A stretch of 64,000 bases of DNA from Methylotenera sp. L2L1 (GTDB taxonomy: Bacteria; Pseudomonadota; Gammaproteobacteria; Burkholderiales; Methylophilaceae), in contig NZ_JQMG01000001.1 of NCBI RefSeq assembly GCF_000744605.1, positions 1,798,001 through 1,862,000 on the forward strand, read 5' to 3'. Shown one piece after another: positions 38,051 through 46,995 of the stretch (position 1 is the first letter of the stretch; each line of letters opens with the position of its first letter). The notes beneath the pieces were generated by a model that saw nothing but the letters and a program-made list of their open reading frames with translations, did no database searches and was not told where the DNA came from. A program made the translations under genes and the position numbers.

Positions 38051-38752
38051 ATGCAAAAACTACCTTTAACCCTTGTGCTATCTGCTTCGCTTGTGGTTGC
38101 CATATCTGCCTGTTCTACAACACCAGTCACACCGAAGAATGTTTTAAGAGATGCGGTATTAAATAGCCACGTCGCGGTTACACCTATTGCGAAACCAGCT
38201 GAGCTTTCAGAAAGAACAAAAGCACAAGCGGTTGGTAATTTCGTCGTGGCATCAGTTGTTTCCAGTGCGGTGGGCAGTAGTGCTGGCGCTGTGAATGCAC
38301 AACAAATGCAAGCCAATATGCAGATAATGCAATCGTTTAATCAGAACTTACAACAAGCCTTACCAGATAGTTATGTGGTAGCAGCAGGCAAGGGTGCTGA
38401 CTTAGCACTTGCAAAAAAACTTTCTAACTATCTCACTACTAAAGCACAGCCATCGACCCCAAATAATCGTGAGTTATCTATTGCGGTAAATACACCATTG
38501 TGGGAGCTAGGTTATGTATCTTTCCTTACCAGCCAAGATTACGCTTTGAACTATCACCTACAAGTTAGTGTACTGGAACAAAAAGAAGGAAAACTACATG
38601 CGCTGAAGACAGTTAGTTGTGCCAACTCGGCAAAAAATAAAATGCCTCTTGAGCAATGGAAGGCTGAAAACTATAAGGCTGTTGATATAAATGCTGAAGT
38701 GATTGTTAATGAATGTTTTAATCGATTTTTAGCTGAAACCGGCCTTAATTAA
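38051..38752 (+). CDS. Hypothetical lipoprotein
   Basis: 233 residues. The signal peptide ends in the lipobox ISAC (MQKLPLTLVLSASLVVAISAC), predicting an acylated Cys and location in the outer membrane or periplasm. The mature part has a small-residue-rich hydrophobic stretch (VVASVVSSAVGSSAGAV) that could insert in a membrane, then a beta-rich domain with two Cys (VSCANSAKN and VNECFNRF) that could form a disulfide. No family was recognised. It is monocistronic as far as can be seen. Confidence 0.78.
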   Translation: MQKLPLTLVLSASLVVAISACSTTPVTPKNVLRDAVLNSHVAVTPIAKPAELSERTKAQAVGNFVVASVVSSAVGSSAGAVNAQQMQANMQIMQSFNQNLQQALPDSYVVAAGKGADLALAKKLSNYLTTKAQPSTPNNRELSIAVNTPLWELGYVSFLTSQDYALNYHLQVSVLEQKEGKLHALKTVSCANSAKNKMPLEQWKAENYKAVDINAEVIVNECFNRFLAETGLN

Positions 38753-39095
38753 ACTGTTAAAAAAGTAATTAGGGACAGACCAAGATTAATGATGACGCTT
38801 CAATGTGCTGGATTTAAGAAATGAGGTCTGTTCCCTATCGTTAAAGATTGATATGAAAGCTGAGCATAGTATTATTATTTTAATAATATGTATTTTTGAT
38901 GGATTGCTGGATGAGTTGTAGTAGGCATTGATGTTAAGAACTTAAATCATGTACAAATCAGTGGATCAGGCACCATCAACTTTTAAATGGATTGCATAGG
39001 TCAACTTAACCTGAGTTAAGTATTTGAAGTAAAAATGACTTATTTAAATATCCTCAAAATGGATGCGGCATGCGTGCTAAGTCACCACACAAGAC
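38753..39095. other. Intergenic region containing a 68-bp inverted-repeat element
   Basis: 343 bp without a gene, between the convergent lipoprotein and response regulator genes. It carries the inverted-repeat element described separately at 38770-38837. The remainder is AT-rich with no recognisable gene or T-tract hairpin. Confidence 0.4.
38770..38837. repeat. TAGGGACAGACC inverted-repeat element (possible RAYT/MITE relic)
   Basis: TAGGGACAGACC (38770-38781) and GGTCTGTTCCCTA (38825-38837) are inverted copies differing by one inserted T, separated by about 43 bp. Sequences of this GGGACAGACC type commonly flank REP-associated tyrosine transposase genes in proteobacteria. No transposase is present, so this would be a non-autonomous relic. 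Confidence 0.5.
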
Positions 39096-39713
39096 CTACT
39101 CTTTTAAGCCGCTTTTATGGGCGATACGTGCTAAATCCAGCACATGATTTGCGCCAGTTTTATGCATGATGTTAGATTTATGAATTTCTACAGTGCGATG
39201 GCTAATGCCAAGCTTTCGTGCGATGTCTTTATTGTGATGTCCTTGGATTGCCAACAACATTACGTCATATTCTCGCTCGGTTAGGCTGGCGATGCATTTT
39301 TCAGCTTCTTTACAGCTGGCGCTTTCTGCGAGTGTTTTCTGTGACTCCATCATCGCGGTGGTGACAACGTTGATTAGTTTTTCTCGTCTTACTGGTTTTG
39401 TTAGAAAATCTATCGCGCCAGCTTTAATGGCTTTAACGCTGGTTGGAATATTGCCGTGACCTGTTAAGAAAATAATCGGTAGTGATATGTTGCGTTTTGC
39501 GAGCTCTTCTTGCAGTTGCAGGCCGTCCATATCTGGCATTCGGTAGTCGATAATTGCACATCCTGAGCATTCTTGTGGGCAAACGGCTAGAAATGCCTCT
39601 GCGCTTTCAAATGCCATCACTGGAATATTTTCTTGGGCAATCATCAGTGCTAATGAGTCGCGAATCGCATGGTCATCATCAATAATATAAACAGTAGGGG
39701 TTGTGGTTTTCAT
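39096..39713 (-). CDS. FixJ/TodT-type response regulator with LuxR HTH
   Basis: 205 residues. The receiver domain has the acidic pair DDDHAIRDS, the phosphoacceptor Asp in CAIIDYRMPDMDG, the Thr in FLTGHGNIPTSVKA and the Lys in LTKPVRREKL. The C-terminal LuxR/GerE HTH is LTEREYDVMLLAIQGHHNKD and RKLGISHRTVEIHKSNIM. It acts as a transcription factor once phosphorylated by the cognate kinase whose gene overlaps it by 4 bases. The divergent Tad pilus operon is a possible target, with the palindrome at 41352-41371 as a candidate site. Confidence 0.93.
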   Translation of the reverse strand: MKTTTPTVYIIDDDHAIRDSLALMIAQENIPVMAFESAEAFLAVCPQECSGCAIIDYRMPDMDGLQLQEELAKRNISLPIIFLTGHGNIPTSVKAIKAGAIDFLTKPVRREKLINVVTTAMMESQKTLAESASCKEAEKCIASLTEREYDVMLLAIQGHHNKDIARKLGISHRTVEIHKSNIMHKTGANHVLDLARIAHKSGLKE

Positions 39714-41206
39714 TGTACAAATGGAAGCGTGAAGTGAAAGGTTGCACCTATTTTGATATCGGGATCTAACCAGAGTTGGCCACCATTAGCTTCTGCTAAT
39801 GTTCGACTAATGGCAAGCCCCATGCCGATACCTTTAGGTTTTGTGGTAAAAAATGGTTCAAATATACGTTTGGCAATTTCGTCGCTAAGGCCCGGGCCAA
39901 TATCTTGTATGGTGACATGCGCCATATTGATATTTGAGTTAGTGCGAACGGTAATGCTAATTGCCGATGATGTTGTTTCTGCATCACGCATCGCTTCAAC
40001 CGCATTTCTTAACAGGTTGACTAATATTTTTAGCACTTGAGTTTTGTTACCTAGTACCTGCCGCATGTTGGTTTCCAACTTTAACATTGGATGAAAATCG
40101 GAGTATCCATAACTTTTTGCGATGACCAACGCTTCTTTTACAGCATGATTAATGTCTAGGTGGTCTCTGATTAATTCGCCTTTTTGCAGAAAAGCGAGTA
40201 GTTCGTGCAGGCTGCCACCAGCACGTTGCGCTTGTGTTACACAGCCTTCTAGCGCACGTCTTAGGCTGTTTGAATCAATAATATTTTGCTCTAGTGCGTG
40301 TAGTGCCACTTCGCTATAGGCTGAGATTGCAGTTAACGGTTGGTTAATTTCATGTGCAATGGCTGAAGCAGTTTGTGAGGCAACTTCTTTTGCAAAAAGT
40401 GTTTCAGTTTCGGTATGTTGATCTTGCAGTTTCTTTTCAAGCAGTTTTTGCTCGGTGATGTCTCTTGCTACGCCCAATAGTCTAGTTGCATGGCCATCTT
40501 TAAAATGTGCTTTGCCGATTGCGGATACCCAGTGTATTGAATTGTCTGCTGGGTTGATGACACGGTACTCTACGTTAAACTCACCATCACTTGCCGGGTC
40601 GGTTGCATGGCGCATGGCTGACTCTCTAAGCGCACTGTCTTGTGGGTGGATCATTGAAACTTTTGTGTCATATTGATCTGCTTGTTTGGGGTCTGCTCCC
40701 CAGAATGCGAGCAATTGATCATTTTCGTTGCGCATCTCTAGATTTGCATCAAAGTCGAAAACATTTAATCTCGCAGCTTTTTTTGCAAGTCTTAACCGTT
40801 CTTCGCTGATGCGTAAGGCTTGTTCCATTTCTTGGCGTTTATATACGGTGTAAAAAGTGACTAGTATATAAAGCTGATCTTCATGGTGAATGGGGCTAAG
40901 CCCGATATCGATGGCGAGCTCTTTGCCATCTTTGGTTAATACAAAAAGCTCATTCCCACTAGCCATGGGGCGTTTTTCTGGGTTTTGTATAAAGGCCATT
41001 CGATAGCGGCGGTGATGGTCTCGATAGCGCTGAGGGATGAGCGCCTCAACTTCAAGGCCGATGATTTCTTGTGCTGTATAACCTAACAGCTGCTGTAGTG
41101 CAGTGTTTGCTTGAGCCACTTGCCCAGTGCTGCTCATTAGTAACATCGCATCAGCGACTGCGTCAAACAAGGTTTGAAAGCTTAAGCTCTGTAATGGGTA
41201 GGCCAA
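39710..41206 (-). CDS. PAS-PAS sensor histidine kinase, FixL/DctS-like
   Basis: 498 residues with no membrane helix. Two PAS domains (about 1-118 and 130-258) precede a HisKA/HATPase core. The phosphoacceptor is in ASAIAHEINQPLTAISAYSE. ATP-binding boxes are LLRNAVEAM, QDIGPGLSDEIAKRIFEPFF and GIGMGLAISRTL. The first PAS contains RYRDHHRRYRMAF, which has a His near the position of the FixL haem ligand. That pattern is frequent in non-haem PAS domains, so oxygen sensing cannot be claimed. It overlaps the response regulator gene by ATGA. Confidence 0.92.
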   Translation of the reverse strand: MAYPLQSLSFQTLFDAVADAMLLMSSTGQVAQANTALQQLLGYTAQEIIGLEVEALIPQRYRDHHRRYRMAFIQNPEKRPMASGNELFVLTKDGKELAIDIGLSPIHHEDQLYILVTFYTVYKRQEMEQALRISEERLRLAKKAARLNVFDFDANLEMRNENDQLLAFWGADPKQADQYDTKVSMIHPQDSALRESAMRHATDPASDGEFNVEYRVINPADNSIHWVSAIGKAHFKDGHATRLLGVARDITEQKLLEKKLQDQHTETETLFAKEVASQTASAIAHEINQPLTAISAYSEVALHALEQNIIDSNSLRRALEGCVTQAQRAGGSLHELLAFLQKGELIRDHLDINHAVKEALVIAKSYGYSDFHPMLKLETNMRQVLGNKTQVLKILVNLLRNAVEAMRDAETTSSAISITVRTNSNINMAHVTIQDIGPGLSDEIAKRIFEPFFTTKPKGIGMGLAISRTLAEANGGQLWLDPDIKIGATFHFTLPFVQ

Positions 41207-41485
41207 GAAGAATCCTTATCAAATATCGAGATACACATAAGGTAACTTGCTGATTCATTATAGATTAAAAGTTAATTGATGTGTGTTTTATACAACCGCT
41301 CTAACAGGTTAAGTGCTCGCTCGTATATTAGTGCTTGATTGATTGCAGTAGATTACGCATATCGGCGTAATAACATGGCTGATAAAGGAATAATAAAAAT
41401 TAATTGCCGCAAGGTGAGGAAACACTAAAGCAGTAAGCAATTGTAGTTTTGTAGCACGTATTTTTCAATAAAAAGGAGTTTCAAA
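41207..41485. promoter_or_regulatory. Divergent regulatory region between sensor kinase and flp
   Basis: 279 bp without a gene. A perfect palindrome ATTACGC-N6-GCGTAAT lies at 41352-41371, roughly 115-135 bp before the flp start. It is a good candidate binding site for the adjacent LuxR-type regulator. A strong ribosome binding site AAGGAG precedes the flp ATG. No clear sigma-70 or sigma-54 promoter was fixed. Confidence 0.5.
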
Positions 41486-41680
41486 ATGAAAAGTTTATAT
41501 TTAGGTTTACAGCGTTTCATTAACGACGAAGAGGGCGTTACTGCTATTGAATATGCGTTGATTGCAGCGCTTATTGCGGTAGTGATTATCGCCGCTGTGA
41601 CAACAACAGGTGATCGTGTTTGCGAAACTTTCAGAAGTGTTGCAACTGCACTCGGTGGTACACCTGCAGCTTGTCCATAG
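41486..41680 (+). CDS. flp: Flp/Fap family type IVb pilin
   Basis: 64 residues, typical for Flp. A 17-residue leader ends in EEG, after which the mature protein begins VTAIEYALIAALIAVVII, with the Glu5-Tyr6 Flp signature. Processing by the prepilin peptidase encoded downstream is expected. Two Cys in the mature tail (C49 and C63) may form a disulfide. It is the major pilus subunit, assembled by the Tad system. The AAGGAG ribosome binding site is strong, fitting high expression. Confidence 0.95.
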   Translation: MKSLYLGLQRFINDEEGVTAIEYALIAALIAVVIIAAVTTTGDRVCETFRSVATALGGTPAACP

Positions 41681-41733
41681 TGGCATATGGGACGGCAATT
41701 GTAGTCTTGATGTGTAGTAATAAACCGATGTTA

Positions 41734-41748
41734 CTTGGAATTTCCAAG
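41734..41748. promoter_or_regulatory. 15-bp palindrome between flp and the prepilin peptidase gene
   Basis: CTTGGAA-T-TTCCAAG is a perfect palindrome 53 bp after the flp stop and 78 bp before the next gene. It could be an operator or, with a shorter stem, part of a structure that lowers read-through so that pilin is made in excess of the assembly proteins. This is inference from position. Confidence 0.3.
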
Positions 41749-41826
41749 GGGGATAGGTGACATTAATCAAGGCTACGATTGCTAGCTGTATTGATTGAAG
41801 ATTTAGCAAGGTGAAGAGGTGCCAAA

Positions 41827-42396
41827 ATGACGCCAAAACTGATGGGTTTGTTAGCGATACTGCCAATGGTTTTGTTGCTGTTATTGGCAGCTAGACAGGA
41901 TGTTAGCAGCCACCGTATCTCTAACAAAATAGTGTTAATTGGCGTAGTGCTTGGTGTTGTTTTAAATGGAGTATTACCTGAAGGCTGGGGATTTAATACA
42001 CAGATACCTGGTGCATTAGGTTGGTTGGCTGCACTGAAAGGGTTTGGGGTAGGGATGGCAGTATTGTTACCACTTTATTGGTTACGTGCTATGGGTGCAG
42101 GAGATGTGAAGTTGATGGGGATGGTAGGTGCTTTTTTGGGTCCTAATGATGTGTTAGGCGCTGTGTTAGCAACATTTGTAGTAGGAGGCGTGATGGCGAT
42201 ATTGGTGGTGATGTGGTCAAAACAGTTAGGGCCTATGTTGCAAAACGTTAAGCTCATGCTCTACGGTAGTGCGGTTAAATTGAGCGCGGGTCAGGCACCG
42301 TTGATGAATGATTTACCAGTTTCGGTAGGAAAGTTACCTTATGCAGTAGCAATTACATTAGGCACCTTTGCTTACCTGATTTGGCAGCGCTTGTAG
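41827..42396 (+). CDS. tadV: Prepilin peptidase TadV/CpaA (A24 family)
   Basis: 189 residues with about five to six transmembrane helices. The two catalytic aspartates are in RQDVSSHRISNKIVL and in the GxGD motif of RAMGAGDVKLMGMVG. It lacks the N-terminal methyltransferase domain of PilD, as expected for TadV. It cleaves the leaders of Flp and the TadE/F pseudopilins at the inner membrane. Confidence 0.93.
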   Translation: MTPKLMGLLAILPMVLLLLLAARQDVSSHRISNKIVLIGVVLGVVLNGVLPEGWGFNTQIPGALGWLAALKGFGVGMAVLLPLYWLRAMGAGDVKLMGMVGAFLGPNDVLGAVLATFVVGGVMAILVVMWSKQLGPMLQNVKLMLYGSAVKLSAGQAPLMNDLPVSVGKLPYAVAITLGTFAYLIWQRL

Positions 42397-42610
42397 TGAT
42401 TGGGTATGACATTACTAGGTATGACATTGATAGTGAAGAAACTAAATGTTAATGAGTAAGTTGATGTGATGGAGAGTTAAAGCGCGCTATGTTTGGTTAT
42501 TAAGTTTGCTTGTTAAGTTTACGTATTGGTTAAGTGAGGGTGTAGCCCGAAACGAATAAAGATAATACAAAAAATAAATTAAAAAATTAACCGAAAAAGT
42601 GAATGAGATC

Positions 42611-43933
42611 ATGAAAATAGGCCTCACAGAACATGCGCAGCAAGAGCAGCAAGAACGGCGTAAAACCTTAGTTCCGATGCAGCCGCGCACTATTGATGAA
42701 ACTGGGCTTAGTTTTCAATTTATTGTAGAGCTTTTGACAAAAGCTTTATTTTTACGTGGCCAGATGCGTTTAATGGATCTGGTTTTTTACGCCAAATTAC
42801 CCGTTGCAGTACTTGAGCCATTGCTTGCATTTATGCGGACAGAACGCATGTGCGAGGCTGTGCGTAGCAGTGAAGCGGAAACAGCGATTGCTTATAACCT
42901 CACTGAATTGGGACGGTTACGGGCAGAGGATTATCTACGTAAAAATCAATATGTGGGTCCTGCACCCGTCAGTTTATCTTCTTATATCAAACAGGTTCGA
43001 CAGCAGTCCGTCACTAACATGCATGTGACACGTGAACAGTTGGCTCATGTGTTTGATGGTTTAGTCATTAAAGAGCGCATTCTTAAACAATTTGGCGCAG
43101 CCATGAACTCTGGCCGCGCGATATTTGTATATGGGCCCGCTGGTAGCGGTAAAACGTTTATTGCAGAACATTTGGCTGGCTTGTTATCAGGAGATGTTGC
43201 GATTCCACATGCAATTGTGGTGGATAACGAAGTGATTCAGGTATTTGATCCGCTTAGTCATCGTCAATCTTTACCAGAAGATGATGTTGGCGGCCTCAGC
43301 CTAGACAGAAGAACGCAGTCAGACCAGCGCTGGGTGACATGTCACCGGCCTGTGATTAAAACTGGTGGCGAGTTAACGCTTTCCATGTTGGATTTAGATT
43401 TTGATGAGAGCGCTCGCTTTTATCAGGCTCCCCCTCAAGTAAAGGCCAATAATGGCTTGTTAATTATTGATGATTTGGGTCGTCAGTTGACGCCAGCCAT
43501 CGATATTATGAATCGTTGGATTGTGCCGCTAGATCGTCATGTAGATTATTTAGCGTTACATACCGGCAAAAAGTTCATGTTGCCCTTTGATGTGATTGTG
43601 GTGTTCTCCACTAATTTAGCCCCTAGCAAACTGGCAGATGAGGCGTTTTTACGTCGTCTTGGTTACAAAATTTATGTTGGGCCATTAAGCGAGGATGAAT
43701 ATCGCGTGATTGCTAAACAGGTTTGCGATGAGATTAATATTCCATTTAGCGAAGAGGGGTTTAATTACCTTTTGCATGAGCATCATTACAAGACAGGTAG
43801 GCCATTATCTGCCTGTATCCCTAGAGATATATTGGAGCAATTAAGAGATATAGCACGTTATGAGAATCAGCCGGCAACCATGAGTAAAGATTTGCTGGAT
43901 TGGGCATGGAATAACTATTTTGCCCACGATTAA
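42611..43933 (+). CDS. Winged-helix plus AAA+ ATPase in the Tad locus
   Basis: About 440 residues from an ATG at 42611; an in-frame GTG at 42599 is an alternative start. Residues about 30-110 look like a winged helix (IVELLTKALFLRGQMRLMDL, ending YNLTELGRLRAEDYL). An AAA+ core follows: Walker A is GPAGSGKTFIAEHLAG, Walker B LLIIDDLGRQ, a sensor-1-like segment VVFSTNLAPS, and arginines in FLRRLGYKI. It is not one of the canonical Tad proteins. Its place between tadV and rcpC suggests a remodelling or regulatory role in pilus production. No transmembrane segment is seen. The function is not established. Confidence 0.78.
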   Translation: MKIGLTEHAQQEQQERRKTLVPMQPRTIDETGLSFQFIVELLTKALFLRGQMRLMDLVFYAKLPVAVLEPLLAFMRTERMCEAVRSSEAETAIAYNLTELGRLRAEDYLRKNQYVGPAPVSLSSYIKQVRQQSVTNMHVTREQLAHVFDGLVIKERILKQFGAAMNSGRAIFVYGPAGSGKTFIAEHLAGLLSGDVAIPHAIVVDNEVIQVFDPLSHRQSLPEDDVGGLSLDRRTQSDQRWVTCHRPVIKTGGELTLSMLDLDFDESARFYQAPPQVKANNGLLIIDDLGRQLTPAIDIMNRWIVPLDRHVDYLALHTGKKFMLPFDVIVVFSTNLAPSKLADEAFLRRLGYKIYVGPLSEDEYRVIAKQVCDEINIPFSEEGFNYLLHEHHYKTGRPLSACIPRDILEQLRDIARYENQPATMSKDLLDWAWNNYFAHD

Positions 43934-43983
43934 TGAATGCGTCACGACATGTTGATGAGAACAGAAAATAAAGGGGATGACAG

Positions 43984-44856
43984 ATGAAAAATCCAAGAGC
44001 ATTTTTAATGATTGTGGTTTCAGTCGGTATAGGGTTAGGTGCTGTTGTATTGGCCTCACGCTGGATCTCTCAACAAACGGCTACGATGGCCTCTAGTAAA
44101 GTGGTTGTGGCAGCCATTGATATTGATTTAGGTACGCCACTTACACCGCAAATGCTTAAGTTGGCTGATTGGCCAAGAGGAAGCGTGCCTGCAGGTGCGA
44201 CTGAAGATATGAAAACTTTAGATACGAGGGTAGTGAAAACTAGTTTGTTACGAGGTGAGCCTGTGCTGGAGTCTAAATTGGCACCGCTTGGCGCAACCGG
44301 TGGTTTGTCTGCAGTGATTGCGCAGGGTAATCGCGCCATGACTGTTAGGGTGAATGATGTGGTGGGTGTGGCTGGTTTTGCTTTACCCGGTAATTATGTC
44401 GATATTGTAGTGAATACCGAGGATGAAACAGTCAAGGCTGAGAATGTGAACAAGAGCATTTCAAAAATTGTACTTGAGCACATTATGGTGTTGGCTGTGG
44501 CACAAGAGCAAAACCGAGACGAGACTAAACCTAAAGTGGTGAATGCAGTGACACTTGAGGTGACACCAGATCAAGCAGAAAAGCTAGACCTTGCACGCAG
44601 TGTTGGCACTTTGTCATTGGTGTTGCGTAACCAGATTGATACCAGTGTGGTGACTACCGAAGGATCAACCAAGAAAGACCTGCTTAATCGTGTAGAGCAA
44701 CCGATGGTGGCGCTACAACAACCTCAGGTTAAAACGGTTGTGAAGAAAGTGTCTGTACGTAAAGTGTCTGCAGTAAGAAAACCATCTTTTGAACAGGTTG
44801 AGGTAGTACGTGGTGCAACCAAGACGGTTGAGGAGTTTAAACCTGCTGCTGAGTAA
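43984..44856 (+). CDS. cpaB: Flp pilus assembly protein RcpC/CpaB
   Basis: 290 residues. An N-terminal signal anchor (LMIVVSVGIGLGAVVLASRW) is followed by an SAF domain (VVVAAIDIDLGTPLTPQML) and the RcpC/CpaB domain (NRAMTVRVNDVVGVAGFALP, VTLEVTPDQAEKLDLA). The protein acts in the periplasm with the RcpA secretin. The C-terminal tail is Lys/Val-rich. It lies 50 bp after the AAA+ ATPase gene. Confidence 0.93.
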   Translation: MKNPRAFLMIVVSVGIGLGAVVLASRWISQQTATMASSKVVVAAIDIDLGTPLTPQMLKLADWPRGSVPAGATEDMKTLDTRVVKTSLLRGEPVLESKLAPLGATGGLSAVIAQGNRAMTVRVNDVVGVAGFALPGNYVDIVVNTEDETVKAENVNKSISKIVLEHIMVLAVAQEQNRDETKPKVVNAVTLEVTPDQAEKLDLARSVGTLSLVLRNQIDTSVVTTEGSTKKDLLNRVEQPMVALQQPQVKTVVKKVSVRKVSAVRKPSFEQVEVVRGATKTVEEFKPAAE

Positions 44857-45044
44857 CCTTTTCGTTTAAATGTTCATGAGGCATTAATGAATTGAAGGAT
44901 GAGTTGAAGCGCTTAGTTTCAAAAGACAGTGAGATCGAAGCAATGGTGATGGGTTAAGTGGGTACTGTGAGGTGAATACTTAGGCAGCGCCTAGCTCGTA
45001 TCGAAATTTGGAAGCGAAACGGCATATTGTCAGGGAGAAATGAG

Positions 45045-46622
45045 ATGAACAAGCACAAGATCAGACGCGATCAGTTTTTACACAGTCAGTTAAGGAACTG
45101 TGTGAGTAATCTTTTGGCTGCCATGTTAGGAATGACGTTGCTTTCAATGGCACCAGTATATGCAGCGGAACCTCAAGTAGGTATGCAAAATATTTTGGTA
45201 GCCGCGGTAACACCCAAGAAAGCAGTTCGGCCTGTGCCATCTTCTACAGAGATTGTGCCTAGCGTTGAGCTCTCTCTCGGGCAATCGCATTTAGTGAGAT
45301 TGCCTGCCGGTGTCAATCTGCAACGGGTAAAAGTGGACGACGAAAAAGTGGTTCAAGTAGATGTTACTAGCCCGCGAGAGGTGGTGTTACATGCTAAATC
45401 CATCGGCTCTACCATGGTGATTATTTTAGATAAATCAGGCCAGTCTGTGGTGATGGATGTAAGGGTCGTTGCTGTTACTACCGCAATGGATGCTGTTTCC
45501 TTACAGGCTAAATTACAGCAAATCATGCCGAATGAAAAAGGCATTAAAGTTAGTACAGCGTCAGATTCTTTGGTGCTTAGTGGCACGGTGGCAGATGCTG
45601 TGAAAGTAGATAGAGCCATGGCGCTGGCAGAGGCTTATGGTGGTAAAGATAAGGATAAAAAAGTTATTAACATGCTACAGGTAGCAGCACCACAACAGGT
45701 GATGCTTGAAGTGAAAATGGCTGAAGTATCAAAAAACCTGTTAGATAAGCTGGGAGCATCATTTGGAGCCTCTCGTAGTAATGGCGGTGTTGCTTATGCT
45801 ATTGCTTCTGGATTTTTAAGCCTGACTGGGGCTGATCCATTATCTCCAGGTGGTTTGTTAACAATTACGCACGGTAGTAAGGCAATTAAAATCGATGCCG
45901 AGAACAAAGATGGTGTGGTTAAGATTTTAGCTGAGCCTAATATTATTGCCATCAGTGGGCAAGAAGGTAGCTTTTTGGCGGGCGGTAAAATTTTCATCCC
46001 TGTACCACAAAATAATGCAGGTGGTGGTGCTTCTGTACTTACCTTGGAAGAGCGTGATTTTGGTGTTGGCCTCAAATTTACCCCGACAGTGTTAGAAGAG
46101 GGAATGATCAACTTAAGGGTAGCACCGGAAGTTTCAGAGCTTAATCAAGGCGGTACGACAGTGGGTGGTAGTGTGTTTCCATCATTTACCGTTAGGCGTG
46201 TTTCTACCACAGTGCAACTTCGTGATGGTCAAAGTTTTGCCATTGCTGGTTTGATCAAAAACAATGTGACAGAGAACATCCGTCGCTTCCCAATTTTAGG
46301 AGAGATTCCAATTCTTGGCGCGTTGTTCAGAAGCAGTTCTTTCCAAGAAGATAAAACTGAGTTGTTGTTTGTGGTGACACCTAGGTTGGTAAAACCATTA
46401 CCACCTAACTATGCGTTGCCTACCGATAGCTTTAACCCACCAAGTAAAACAGAGTTTTTCTTGAATGGGAAGTTAGAAGGTAAACCTGCTGAACCTGACA
46501 ATGGTAGCCCAGCATCAGATAGCTCAGCAACTGATAGCCCAGCACAAAGCGCACCTGCACCTCAGCCAAATACGGCAGTGCCAGCGCCAAGTGGGGCACA
46601 AGATGGCTTTGAAGTGAAATAA
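45045..46622 (+). CDS. cpaC: Flp pilus secretin RcpA/CpaC
   Basis: About 525 residues from the ATG at 45045, supported by GGGAG 7-11 bases upstream; an earlier in-frame TTG at 45027 is less likely. There is a signal peptide (LLAAMLGMTLLSMAPVYA), the pilus-type N-domain (LSLGQSHLVRLPAGVNLQRV), a BON-like segment (KVSTASDSLVLSGTVADAVK), and the secretin core (EPNIIAISGQEGSFLAGGKI, RRFPILGEIPILGALFRSS). The Pro/Ser-rich tail is low complexity. It forms the outer-membrane channel for the pilus. Confidence 0.94.
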   Translation: MNKHKIRRDQFLHSQLRNCVSNLLAAMLGMTLLSMAPVYAAEPQVGMQNILVAAVTPKKAVRPVPSSTEIVPSVELSLGQSHLVRLPAGVNLQRVKVDDEKVVQVDVTSPREVVLHAKSIGSTMVIILDKSGQSVVMDVRVVAVTTAMDAVSLQAKLQQIMPNEKGIKVSTASDSLVLSGTVADAVKVDRAMALAEAYGGKDKDKKVINMLQVAAPQQVMLEVKMAEVSKNLLDKLGASFGASRSNGGVAYAIASGFLSLTGADPLSPGGLLTITHGSKAIKIDAENKDGVVKILAEPNIIAISGQEGSFLAGGKIFIPVPQNNAGGGASVLTLEERDFGVGLKFTPTVLEEGMINLRVAPEVSELNQGGTTVGGSVFPSFTVRRVSTTVQLRDGQSFAIAGLIKNNVTENIRRFPILGEIPILGALFRSSSFQEDKTELLFVVTPRLVKPLPPNYALPTDSFNPPSKTEFFLNGKLEGKPAEPDNGSPASDSSATDSPAQSAPAPQPNTAVPAPSGAQDGFEVK

Positions 46623-46632
46623 GGAGATAGTC

Positions 46633-46959
46633 ATGCACACCTCAATATTAAAAACCATTCTATCTGCCTTGATTGCATCTGTTGCAATGGCTGGTTGTGC
46701 AACTAATACACCAGTACTTGATGAGCATTTTGGTGAGGCAGTGAACGCTGCGAAAGCGCAGCAGACAATTAACCCGGATGCTTCGATGAATACTGACCCT
46801 GTCGCTGGGGTAGGTGGTCAGCCAGCAGATGCCGCAATAGATAGATATCACAAGTCTTTTGCACAACCACCTGTTAGCCCCAACGTGTTTAATATTGGCA
46901 TTGGCTCGAGCGGTAGTGGTGGTGGCGGTACTGGCAGCACTGCTAGTGGAACAAGGTAA
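46633..46959 (+). CDS. Tad locus small lipoprotein (RcpB/CpaD-position)
   Basis: 108 residues with the lipobox AMAGC near residue 22. The mature part contains DEHFGEAVNAAKAQQTINPD and ADAAIDRYHKSF, recurring in short lipoproteins beside betaproteobacterial rcpA genes, and ends in a Gly/Ser-rich tail. It probably is an outer-membrane partner or pilotin for the secretin, filling the place of RcpB/CpaD, although no real similarity to these was evident. AAGGAG precedes the start. Confidence 0.82.
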   Translation: MHTSILKTILSALIASVAMAGCATNTPVLDEHFGEAVNAAKAQQTINPDASMNTDPVAGVGGQPADAAIDRYHKSFAQPPVSPNVFNIGIGSSGSGGGGTGSTASGTR

Positions 46960-46995
46960 TACTTTGGCGCCCACTGGGTAACGAAGGAGAGCAGC

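Noticed and set aside
39710-41206. Oxygen-sensing FixL with haem PAS
   Set aside because: A His sits near the FixL haem-ligand position in the first PAS, but the surrounding HHRRYR pattern is common in non-haem PAS domains and the FixL-specific residues around it are not evident.
44887-44956. Short ORF of about 21 codons between cpaB and cpaC
   Set aside because: It would start at a TTG, is too short to judge and shows no conserved feature.
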